A DNA stretch of 6,658 bases from JAFLUQ01 sp964442035 (GTDB lineage Bacteria; Bacillota; Clostridia; UMGS1883): contig CAYTWZ010000098.1 of NCBI GenBank assembly GCA_964442035.1, forward strand, positions 1 through 6,658, read 5' to 3'. This document shows positions 1 through 5,429 of the stretch, piece by piece; position 1 is the first letter of the stretch, and each line of letters starts with the position of its first letter. Below the pieces are notes generated by a model. That model did not search any database and was not told where the DNA came from. It was given only the letters and a program-made list of their open reading frames with translations. The translations under genes and the position numbers were made by a program.

Positions 1-9
1 TTCCTTAGT

Positions 10-984
10 TTAAATTCCTATCTCGATAAGCTTAGCCAACAGCTTCGCGGTATTTTCCAAATCCTTAAGGCTCACTACCTCCCGGGGAGAGTGGATGTAC
101 CTGGCGGGGATGGACAGCGTACCTGCCGGAACTCCCCCGCCGGTGAGATGTATAGCCCCGGCGTCCGTGCCGCCGTAGGCCGCCGCCTCCAGCTGATAGG
201 GGACGTCCGACTCACGGGCGCTGCGGAGCAAAAGCTCCCTTGCCTTGGGGTGAATGATGAAGGACGCGTCCTTCAGCTTTATTCCGGGGCCATTGCCCAG
301 GGAAAGGCTGTACTTGGGGCTTTCGGGAGTGTCCCCCACCATGGAGACGTCCACCGCTATACCTAAGTCAGGCTCCACATTGCAGGCCGCTGTTTTGGCA
401 CCTCTGAGGCCAAGCTCCTCCTGCGCGGTAAACACCGCGTAAAGGTCGTTGGGGCAGTCCTTTGCCCGCTGTACGGCGCGGATAAGAGCATAGCAGCCCG
501 CCCGGTCATCCATACTCTTTGATGAGACGCACCCTCCCATAACGCTGAGGCTGCCGCTGTAAACAGCCATACTGCCGATAGGGGTCTTTTCCTCCGCTTC
601 GGCTCTGTCCGCGGCGCCGATATCGATATACATCTTGCTAAGGCTAAGATCCTTAAGATCCTTTTCGTAGGATATTACGCCACGGACGCCGTTTTCAAAC
701 ACAACCTCACGGTTGACGCTGTTGTATGGGGATATGCCCCCCACGGCGGCAAAGCGGAGAAAGCCGCTGTCCTCAATATGAGTGACCATAAAGCCGATCT
801 CGTCCATATGAGCCGCCAGCATCAGCCGCTTTCCGTTGCCCTTTTTCCGGCAGATAAGGTTGCCTAAGGCGTCCCTGTACACATCGGTCACATAGGGCTC
901 CATTTCCGCCGCAATGATCTCACGTATACGATCCTCCCTGCCTGAGGGAGAATAACACTCCGTAAGCTTAGCCAATAACTCCAT
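10..984 (-). CDS. M42 family metallo-aminopeptidase (third of three tandem copies)
   Basis: Predicted cytoplasmic dimetal aminopeptidase of family M42 (FrvX/YsdC/PhTET group), which removes N-terminal residues from short peptides and typically assembles as a hollow tetrahedral dodecamer. The expected ligands are all visible in the 324-residue product: His59 in AAHMDEIG, the DDR motif at 159-161, the catalytic/ligand pair Glu189-Glu190 in QEELGLRGA, Asp212 in AVDVS and His298 in RYIHSP. The TDAG motif lies near 273-276. The reading frame stays open upstream to 1047, but ATG 984 is preferred. It follows the previous gene's stop as TAAAATG, has AAGGGAG 11 nt upstream, and begins with the family-typical MELLAKLTECYSPSG. 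The longer start would overlap the upstream gene by 62 nt. There is no signal peptide. It is the last gene of the minus-strand cluster that is visible; its stop is 9 nt from the window edge, so any terminator is outside. At 324 residues it is slightly short for the family. Substrate preference cannot be read from the sequence. Confidence 0.93.
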   Translation of the reverse strand: MELLAKLTECYSPSGREDRIREIIAAEMEPYVTDVYRDALGNLICRKKGNGKRLMLAAHMDEIGFMVTHIEDSGFLRFAAVGGISPYNSVNREVVFENGVRGVISYEKDLKDLSLSKMYIDIGAADRAEAEEKTPIGSMAVYSGSLSVMGGCVSSKSMDDRAGCYALIRAVQRAKDCPNDLYAVFTAQEELGLRGAKTAACNVEPDLGIAVDVSMVGDTPESPKYSLSLGNGPGIKLKDASFIIHPKARELLLRSARESDVPYQLEAAAYGGTDAGAIHLTGGGVPAGTLSIPARYIHSPREVVSLKDLENTAKLLAKLIEIGI

Positions 985-985
985 T

Positions 986-1993
986 TTATATGTCTCTCCC
1001 TTCAAGTTCGTCAAGGACAGCCGCCGCCAGACGGCCCAGGCTGTCAAAATCCTTTTTGCTCATTACGCTCACCGGGGAATGTATATAGCGGCAGGGCGCC
1101 GCCAGTACCGCCGTTTTCACTCCGCCGCCGCTGGTCTGTATGCTCCCCGCGTCGGTGCCTCCGGCGCTTGCGCGCTTGATCTGGAGGGGGATATTCTCCC
1201 TCTCGGCAACGGATTTGATAAGCTCAAAATACTTACGGTCGCTGACAGCCGCCCGATCCATGGCTGTCATGACCGCGCCGCCCCCAAGACGGGTCACAGT
1301 CTCGTGGGGCTTAACGCCGTATACGTCGCTACAGGTGGTACCCTCCAGCACCAGCGCCAGCTCAGGCCTGACGCGGTTGGCGGCAATTATCACCCCGCGG
1401 AGGCCTACCTCCTCCTGTACGGTAAAGGCAAAATACATATCGTTTTGGTATTCCCTTTTGGCAAGCTCCAGCATTACGGCACAGCCGACGCGATCGTCAA
1501 GAGCCTTGCTTTTGACCAAGCCGTCCCCGAACTCCGTAAATTCCCCGGCAAAGGTGCCGTAATCCCCAAGGGAAAGGAGCTTTTCCGCCTCGTCCCTGCT
1601 TTTGGCGCCTATATCGATGTACAGCTCATTAAGGGGAACAGGCTTTTCCCTCTCGTCCCGTTTTTGCAGGTGAACGGCTTTGGCGCTGATGATGCCGGGG
1701 ATCTTTTTTTCGCCCATGATCACCTTTTTGCTCACAAGCACGGTGGTGAGTATTCCACCCACGGTTTTGAACTTAACAAAGCCGTCGTCGGTAAAGCCGC
1801 TGACTATAAAGCCAACCTCGTCCATATGAGCCGCGACCATAATTTTCTTACCGGGGCCCTTTTTGCGGGCGATAACATTGCCCATAGTGTCCACGGTTAT
1901 TTCATCGGCGCTGATGTTTTCCAGTATAAATTTACGTACCTCGTCCTCATTCCCTGACGGGCCTGAAAGACCGCACAGCTCCTTTAAAAGCAC
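986..1993 (-). CDS. M42 family metallo-aminopeptidase (second of three tandem copies)
   Basis: A 335-residue M42 peptidase, clearly a paralog of both neighbours rather than a recent duplicate. The metal and catalytic residues are present: His56 in AAHMDEVG, the DDR motif at 166-168, Glu194-Glu195 in VQEEVGLRG, Glu217 in VLEGTT (an acidic ligand that is Asp in the two neighbours) and His305 in RYIHSP. TDAGS lies at 280-284. The family fold starts at once with LCGLSGPSGNEDEV, and there is no signal peptide. The start is GTG at 1993-1991, inside the 3' end of the upstream gene (10-nt overlap). It is supported by a ten-base GGAGGTGATC, a perfect match to the 16S anti-Shine-Dalgarno, at 2007-1998. 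The stop is followed after one base by the next gene's ATG. The VLEGTT variant resembles the glutamyl-aminopeptidase/PepA side of the family, so its specificity probably differs from the other copies; this is inference. Confidence 0.93.
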   Translation of the reverse strand: MLLKELCGLSGPSGNEDEVRKFILENISADEITVDTMGNVIARKKGPGKKIMVAAHMDEVGFIVSGFTDDGFVKFKTVGGILTTVLVSKKVIMGEKKIPGIISAKAVHLQKRDEREKPVPLNELYIDIGAKSRDEAEKLLSLGDYGTFAGEFTEFGDGLVKSKALDDRVGCAVMLELAKREYQNDMYFAFTVQEEVGLRGVIIAANRVRPELALVLEGTTCSDVYGVKPHETVTRLGGGAVMTAMDRAAVSDRKYFELIKSVAERENIPLQIKRASAGGTDAGSIQTSGGGVKTAVLAAPCRYIHSPVSVMSKKDFDSLGRLAAAVLDELEGRDI

Positions 1994-3021
1994 AGCCGAT
2001 CACCTCCGCTGAATTTGAGTATATAGCCCGCCATCAGCCGGGCGGTGTTTTCAACATCTGTCGCGTCCCCCACCTCGTAGTTGGCGTGCATATACCTTAT
2101 GGGTATTGACAAAAGGGCCGTAGGTACGCCCGTGCCGGCAACCTGAATTTCCCAAGCGTCGGTACCGGTGTCGCCGCTGTCCACATCGATATTGACAGCT
2201 ATTCCCAGTTCCTTGGCCGTGTCCGTAATGCTCCGGGTCAGCTTCGGGTGAAGGTTGGGGCCGTAGGATATTACCGGCCCGCCGCCCATGGGAAAGGCGT
2301 TGTCGCTGACGCCGGGGCTGGTTGCGTGGCAGACGTCCACCGCGATTGCCGCGTCGGGCATTATGACGGCGGCGGCCGTCTTCGCGCCCCGCAGGCCTAC
2401 CTCCTCCTGCACGGCAGCAACTGCCGCAACGTCGCACTTGAGCTTATAGTCCTGTATTATTTCAAGAGCCCTGACCACTGCCGCCACGCCGCCGCGGTCG
2501 TCAATGCACCGGGCCGCAAAGGCGGAGCCGCCAAGCTGGGTATAGCCCGTATTAAGGGTGATAATATCCCCTATTTTTACGATTTTTTCCGTCCGCTCCT
2601 TGGAAAATCCAATATCCACGGCCATGTTTTCAACGCTTAAGGCCTTGGATGCATCCTTTACCAGATGGGGCGGCTTTGCCCCGATAACGCCGAATAAGTC
2701 CCCCTCCCGGCAGTGGACGGTGACCTCAGCGGCGGGCAGGGTCTTGGGGTCAAAGCCCCCTATTTCCACAAACAAAAGACTGCCCTCGTCGGTTATGCCG
2801 CTGACCATAAGGCCCAGCTCGTCCTGATGAGCCTCAAGCATGATCACCGGCGCGTTCTCTATTTCGCAGCGGCGGTAGCCTATGATATTGCCCATAGTGT
2901 CCGCGTATATTTCGTCACAATACGGGGCGTAAAGGGCCTTTATCGCTTCCCCCGCGCGGGTCTCAAAGCCGCTGACTCCACGGGGGGAGTCAAGCTGTTT
3001 TAATATTTCCTCTGTTTTCAA
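1984..3021 (-). CDS. M42 family metallo-aminopeptidase (first of three tandem copies, TTG start)
   Basis: A 345-residue M42 peptidase. Visible motifs are His65 in LEAHQDELG, the DDR motif at 174-176, Glu206-Glu207 in VQEEVGLRGA, Asp229 in AVDVCH, TGTDAW at 285-290 and His312 in RYMHAN. The usual His-Met-Asp is His-Gln-Asp here, and the usual IHSP is MHAN, so this copy is the most divergent around the active site. The start must be TTG at 3021-3019: an in-frame TAG at 3036-3034 closes the frame upstream and the next Met is residue 43. The initiation site is weak, with only AAAGG 15 nt away. The murD stop overlaps an ATG (ATGA, 3046-3043) that opens a five-codon minicistron ending 7 nt before the TTG, so coupled reinitiation is possible. 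The last residues, GGDRLCF, are encoded by the Shine-Dalgarno of the next gene. Product location is cytoplasmic; the substrate is not predictable. Confidence 0.91.
   Translation of the reverse strand: MKTEEILKQLDSPRGVSGFETRAGEAIKALYAPYCDEIYADTMGNIIGYRRCEIENAPVIMLEAHQDELGLMVSGITDEGSLLFVEIGGFDPKTLPAAEVTVHCREGDLFGVIGAKPPHLVKDASKALSVENMAVDIGFSKERTEKIVKIGDIITLNTGYTQLGGSAFAARCIDDRGGVAAVVRALEIIQDYKLKCDVAAVAAVQEEVGLRGAKTAAAVIMPDAAIAVDVCHATSPGVSDNAFPMGGGPVISYGPNLHPKLTRSITDTAKELGIAVNIDVDSGDTGTDAWEIQVAGTGVPTALLSIPIRYMHANYEVGDATDVENTARLMAGYILKFSGGDRLCF
1998..2007 (-). promoter_or_regulatory. Full-length Shine-Dalgarno deciding the GTG start of the second M42 gene
   Basis: GGAGGTGATC is a ten-base perfect complement of the 16S rRNA 3' end, with 9 nt from GGAGG to GTG 1993. 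It lies within the coding sequence of the upstream M42 gene and dictates that protein's last Gly-Gly-Asp. Confidence 0.8.
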
Positions 3022-3028
3022 GCTGTAT

Positions 3029-3046
3029 TCACACTACCTTTGTCAT
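3029..3046 (-). other. Five-codon minicistron overlapping the murD stop
   Basis: ATG ACA AAG GTA GTG TGA starts inside the murD stop (ATGA overlap) and ends 7 nt before the TTG start of the first M42 gene. No good Shine-Dalgarno precedes that TTG, so reinitiation after this short frame is a possible coupling device. It is equally possible that it has no role. Confidence 0.25.
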
Positions 3047-4407
3047 AAATTATTTACCAAGCTTCGGAACAGCTCTCCACGTTCCTCAAAATTGCGGAAC
3101 ATATCAAAGCTTGTGCTGGCATTGCTCATAAGTACGGCGTCTCCCCTTTTGGCATAATTCGCCGCAAGGGATACGGCCTCCTCATAGCTTTCACAGATCT
3201 TCACGGGAATATCCCCGCCAACACCGGTTTTCGCCGCGTAATTATCCAGCGCCTCCTTGATGACGCCGGCGGTCATACCCACAAGAAAAACGGCCTTTGT
3301 CCTTGTGGCAAGGGACTCGCCCAAAGCGTCATAGGGGATGCCCTTGTCCTTGCCTCCGGCAATAAGTATGACCTTATCAAACACCTTGAGGGTGTTGATG
3401 GTGCGGTTGGGGCTGCTGTCAATGGAGCTGTTATAGTAGCGAACCCCGTCCTTTTCACGCACAAGCTCGATCCTGTGAGGTACGCCTCCGAACTCCGCCG
3501 CCACCTCACGGGCGGCGGGGATACATTCCGGCCCAAGGGCGGCGATGGCCGCCATATAGTTTTGCACATTGTGTTCACCGGGTATTTTGATAAGGGAGGC
3601 GTCCATTACCCTTTCCCCAAAGGCGTAAATCGCGCCGTCCTCGGCATAAACCGCGCAGTCCCTGTCATAGCCGAAGGCGCGCACCTGTCCCTTTGCCCCA
3701 AGGCGGCATTCGTAGCACTCCTCATTGGCCTTATTCACCACAAGTACGCCGTTTTTGTCCTGATGGAGGTAGATATTGCGCTTGGCGTCCTTGTATTCCT
3801 CATAGGATTTGTGCCAGTCAAGGTGGTTGGGGCTGAGGTTGGTGATCACTGCCACCGAGGGGCTTTTTTTCATTGTGTGCAGCTGAAAGCTACTTAGCTC
3901 CAGCACAACGGCGTCTGCGGGGTCTATGGCTTCGATCTCCGGAAGCAGAGGCTTGCCGATATTGCCTCCCAGGTGTACGGTCCTGCCCATTTTTTTGAGC
4001 ATTTCGGATATCAGAGTGGTGGTAGTGGTCTTGCCGTCGCTGCCTGTGACGGCAACGATCTTAGCGGGACAGAGCTCAAAAAACACCTCCATCTCGCTGG
4101 TGACAAGGCTGCCCTTTTCTTCGGCCTTAAGCAGCCGGGGCGTGTCAAAGCGAATACCGGGGGTCTTGAAGATGACGTCTCCCCCAAGGTCATCCAAATA
4201 TCCCTCCCCCGTTTTAAGGGTCACGCCCAGAGCCTTAAGCTCCCCGGCGGCGGCAATGTCCGACTCAGGCTTCTTATCGGCGGCGGTGACCCTTGCCCCC
4301 ACGGCGGCGAGAAAGCGTATAAGGGGCAGATTGCTGACGCCTATGCCAAGCACTGTGACGTTTTTGTCTTTTATTCCGGCCTTAAAGGCCTCAAGCTTAG
4401 TGTTCAT
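3043..4407 (-). CDS. murD: UDP-N-acetylmuramoylalanine--D-glutamate ligase (MurD)
   Basis: Cytoplasmic ATP-dependent Mur ligase that adds D-Glu to UDP-MurNAc-L-Ala in peptidoglycan precursor synthesis. The 454-residue product shows the three-domain order. An N-terminal Rossmann-like UDP-binding region starts at VTVLGIGVSN (17-26). The central ATPase has P-loop TGSDGKTTT (121-129), Glu170 in LELSSFQ, His195 in NHLDWH, and a probable carbamylated Lys in YKDAKRNIY (205-213, Lys209). GEHNVQN lies at 277-283 and Arg312 in PHRIE. The C-terminal domain has GGKDKG (351-356) and SFDMFRNFEERG (433-444). Length is normal for MurD. ATG 4407 is chosen because GGAGG sits 6 nt upstream and the protein then begins as clostridial MurDs do; an in-frame TTG at 4464 with AAGGAGG is an alternative adding 19 residues. 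The segment aligned with the usual DSKATN reads SSIDSSPN (327-334). It lies outside any dcw cluster and is followed 21 nt later by the peptidases. Confidence 0.95.
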   Translation of the reverse strand: MNTKLEAFKAGIKDKNVTVLGIGVSNLPLIRFLAAVGARVTAADKKPESDIAAAGELKALGVTLKTGEGYLDDLGGDVIFKTPGIRFDTPRLLKAEEKGSLVTSEMEVFFELCPAKIVAVTGSDGKTTTTTLISEMLKKMGRTVHLGGNIGKPLLPEIEAIDPADAVVLELSSFQLHTMKKSPSVAVITNLSPNHLDWHKSYEEYKDAKRNIYLHQDKNGVLVVNKANEECYECRLGAKGQVRAFGYDRDCAVYAEDGAIYAFGERVMDASLIKIPGEHNVQNYMAAIAALGPECIPAAREVAAEFGGVPHRIELVREKDGVRYYNSSIDSSPNRTINTLKVFDKVILIAGGKDKGIPYDALGESLATRTKAVFLVGMTAGVIKEALDNYAAKTGVGGDIPVKICESYEEAVSLAANYAKRGDAVLMSNASTSFDMFRNFEERGELFRSLVNNL

Positions 4408-4556
4408 CTCAATCCTCCATGCCGCCCTTGGGCGGCTCAAATCCATAACGCTGAAAAGAAGCAAGCGGATCGCCTCCTTGATGGACGGGGCGTATAAATA
4501 CACTCCGAGCCCCGAACGCAGGCAAAACGCGCCGCTTATTTTTCACGTTACGTCCT
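4408..4556 (-). other. 149-nt gap between flavoprotein gene and murD (murD leader)
   Basis: It contains a strong AAGGAGG (4479-4473) followed 8 nt later by TTG at 4464, in frame with murD, then the hairpin at 4436-4421, then a three-codon ATG GAG GAT TGA (4420-4409), and finally ATG 4407. A weak promoter-like pair (TTGCCT 4525-4520, TGTATT 4502-4497, 17-nt spacing) is also present. No known riboswitch or T-box was recognised, and no U-tailed terminator separates the two genes. Confidence 0.5.
4421..4436 (-). promoter_or_regulatory. GC-rich hairpin next to the murD Shine-Dalgarno
   Basis: GCCGCCC-AA-GGGCGGC on the minus strand is a perfect 7-bp inverted repeat (practically a 6-bp stem with a 4-nt loop). 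It ends 2 nt before GGAGG (4418-4414), the ribosome site of murD. It lacks a following U-run, so it is not an intrinsic terminator; it may influence murD translation or transcript stability. Confidence 0.4.
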
Positions 4557-5177
4557 CTATCTTATGAAATTTGTCTTTACGGCCTCTTCCAACGTGGGCG
4601 CTTCAATTCCGTTTTCACGGGCTATGCCAATGCATTTGATGAGCCAGCCCATATTGCGACCCAGCGTCCGCATTACCTGCATGCCCTCAAGATCCTGTAA
4701 GACCTCTTCAGGCGTATTGCCGTGAACCATCGGCCAGTAGCGGCTGCTCACCACAGGCATATTATTGATGGTAAAATACTTATTCAGCTGGTCAATGGCC
4801 GCTGTGGTCCCGCCGCGTCTGGCGCTGACCACAGCCGCTCCGGGCTTAAAGCGCAGCATACCGCCCCCGGCGTAAAACAGCCTGTCCATAAAGGACGCGG
4901 CCGCGCCGCTGGCGGAGGCATAGTGCACCGGGGAGCCGATAACTATCCCATCGACGGCGCATAGCTTTTCAAGCGCCTCATTTACGCAGTCATTTGTGAC
5001 GCATTTGCCGTTTTTTGCGCAATAGCCGCAGCCCATGCAGCCCTTTGTTGTGCCTCCGGCCCAGAATATTTCGCTTTCCGCGCCCTGCTCGGACAAGCCC
5101 TTGGCCACCTCACAAAGAGCGGTATATGTGCAGCCGTTTTTGTGCGGGCTTGCGTTGATCAAAAGAACTTTCACCAT
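4557..5177 (-). CDS. Flavodoxin-fold iron-sulfur flavoprotein / NADPH-dependent FMN reductase-like protein
   Basis: A 206-residue cytoplasmic flavoprotein of the NADPH-dependent FMN reductase/iron-sulfur flavoprotein group. The N-terminal strand and FMN phosphate loop read VLLINASPHKNGCTYTAL (4-21). A second flavin-contact region is GSPVHYASASGAAASFMDRL (81-100). A compact cysteine cluster, Cys47, Cys50, Cys53 and Cys59 (CX2CX2CX5C), matches the [4Fe-4S] motif of archaeal Isf-type proteins, with a further Cys64. It probably moves electrons between a reduced carrier and a small acceptor; the acceptor is unknown. ATG 5177 has AAAGG 8 nt upstream, and the frame begins directly with the first beta strand. 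A near-consensus promoter lies 39 nt further up, so this is the first gene of the minus-strand cluster. The 149-nt gap before murD means co-transcription with it is likely but not certain. No functional tie to MurD or the peptidases is evident. Confidence 0.85.
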   Translation of the reverse strand: MVKVLLINASPHKNGCTYTALCEVAKGLSEQGAESEIFWAGGTTKGCMGCGYCAKNGKCVTNDCVNEALEKLCAVDGIVIGSPVHYASASGAAASFMDRLFYAGGGMLRFKPGAAVVSARRGGTTAAIDQLNKYFTINNMPVVSSRYWPMVHGNTPEEVLQDLEGMQVMRTLGRNMGWLIKCIGIARENGIEAPTLEEAVKTNFIR

Positions 5178-5215
5178 AAATCGATCCTTTCAAAAAAATG
5201 TATTCGGTTATTGAA

Positions 5216-5244
5216 ATTATAACACTTTTTTTGGCGGTAGTCAA
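5216..5244 (-). promoter_or_regulatory. Near-consensus sigma-70/SigA promoter for the flavoprotein-murD-M42 cluster
   Basis: Read on the minus strand, -35 TTGACT (5244-5239), a 17-nt spacer and a perfect -10 TATAAT (5221-5216) preceded by TGT, giving an extended -10. The start point would be near 5209, leaving a 5' leader of about 32 nt before ATG 5177. This is the only strong minus-strand promoter upstream of the five-gene block. Confidence 0.85.
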
Positions 5245-5259
5245 GGACTATTACCCGCC
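5233..5259. repeat. Imperfect inverted repeat over the -35 box of the minus-strand promoter
   Basis: TAGTC-AAG-GACTA (5238-5250) is a perfect 5-bp dyad. It is flanked by GGCGG (5233-5237) and CCGCC (5255-5259), with four extra bases, TTAC, in the right arm. The dyad covers the -35 hexamer at 5239-5244, so it could be an operator. Confidence 0.35.
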
Positions 5260-5366
5260 GCCCGGTGATATGACCGAAAAAAACCGGTTGCAGTCCGGGG
5301 CTGCCTTTGAAGCCGAGTTTAAAGTACGGTTTTACTCAAAAAGTAGACCAAATCTGTACTAAGCCG

Positions 5367-5395
5367 TTGACTTTTTGATAATAATGTGTTATAAT
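5367..5395 (+). promoter_or_regulatory. Near-consensus sigma-70/SigA promoter for the ATPase gene
   Basis: -35 TTGACT (5367-5372), a 17-nt spacer and -10 TATAAT (5390-5395) with an upstream TGT. The expected start is near 5402, which gives a leader of about 28 nt to ATG 5430. Both hexamers, the spacing and the extended -10 are the same as in the divergent promoter at 5216-5244. Confidence 0.85.
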
Positions 5396-5404
5396 ACGAT
5401 CGTA
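5395..5404. promoter_or_regulatory. Perfect 10-bp palindrome at the ATPase transcription start
   Basis: TACGATCGTA is fully self-complementary. It begins at the last base of the -10 box and spans the predicted start point, a position where a bound repressor would block transcription. It is short, so chance remains possible; no regulator gene is visible nearby. Confidence 0.35.
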
Positions 5405-5429
5405 GAATTTTAAAAACGGAGTGAATGAT

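Larger units (their letters stand above)
5178..5429. other. Divergent intergenic region, 252 nt
   Basis: The region holds two back-to-back promoters and their leaders. The 122 nt between the two -35 boxes (5245-5366) contain no convincing ORF. They hold a weak 5-bp hairpin at 5290-5304 (GCAGT/GCTGC) and a short TACT/AGTA inverted pair at 5333-5345. No terminator is expected because both flanking genes point outward. I see no known riboswitch or small RNA. Confidence 0.7.

Noticed and set aside
985..1047. A 21-residue N-terminal extension of the last M42 gene
   Set aside because: It overlaps the coding end of the upstream M42 gene, has no ribosome site of its own, and the family homology begins at the ATG at 984.
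1079..1957. Plus-strand 292-residue frame antisense to the second M42 gene
   Set aside because: It lies wholly antisense to a gene with intact catalytic motifs, has no recognisable domain, and has no clear promoter.
2051..2437. Minus-strand 128-residue Arg/Gly/Cys-rich frame
   Set aside because: It is an alternate-frame shadow inside an intact M42 gene; its composition reflects GC-rich codons read out of frame.
4421..4436. Intrinsic terminator between the flavoprotein gene and murD
   Set aside because: The hairpin is GC-rich but is followed by ATGGAGG, not a U-run, and sits against the murD ribosome site.
4497..4525. Internal promoter before murD (TTGCCT, 17 nt, TGTATT)
   Set aside because: Only four of six matches in each hexamer, which is common by chance; not strong enough to list as a promoter.
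3926..4567. Plus-strand 213-residue frame antisense to murD
   Set aside because: Low-complexity Ser/Pro/Leu composition typical of an antisense shadow, with no family motif.
5281..5360. Small RNA or attachment site in the middle of the divergent region
   Set aside because: Only 4-5 bp inverted pairs and no direct repeats of useful length; nothing beyond chance.
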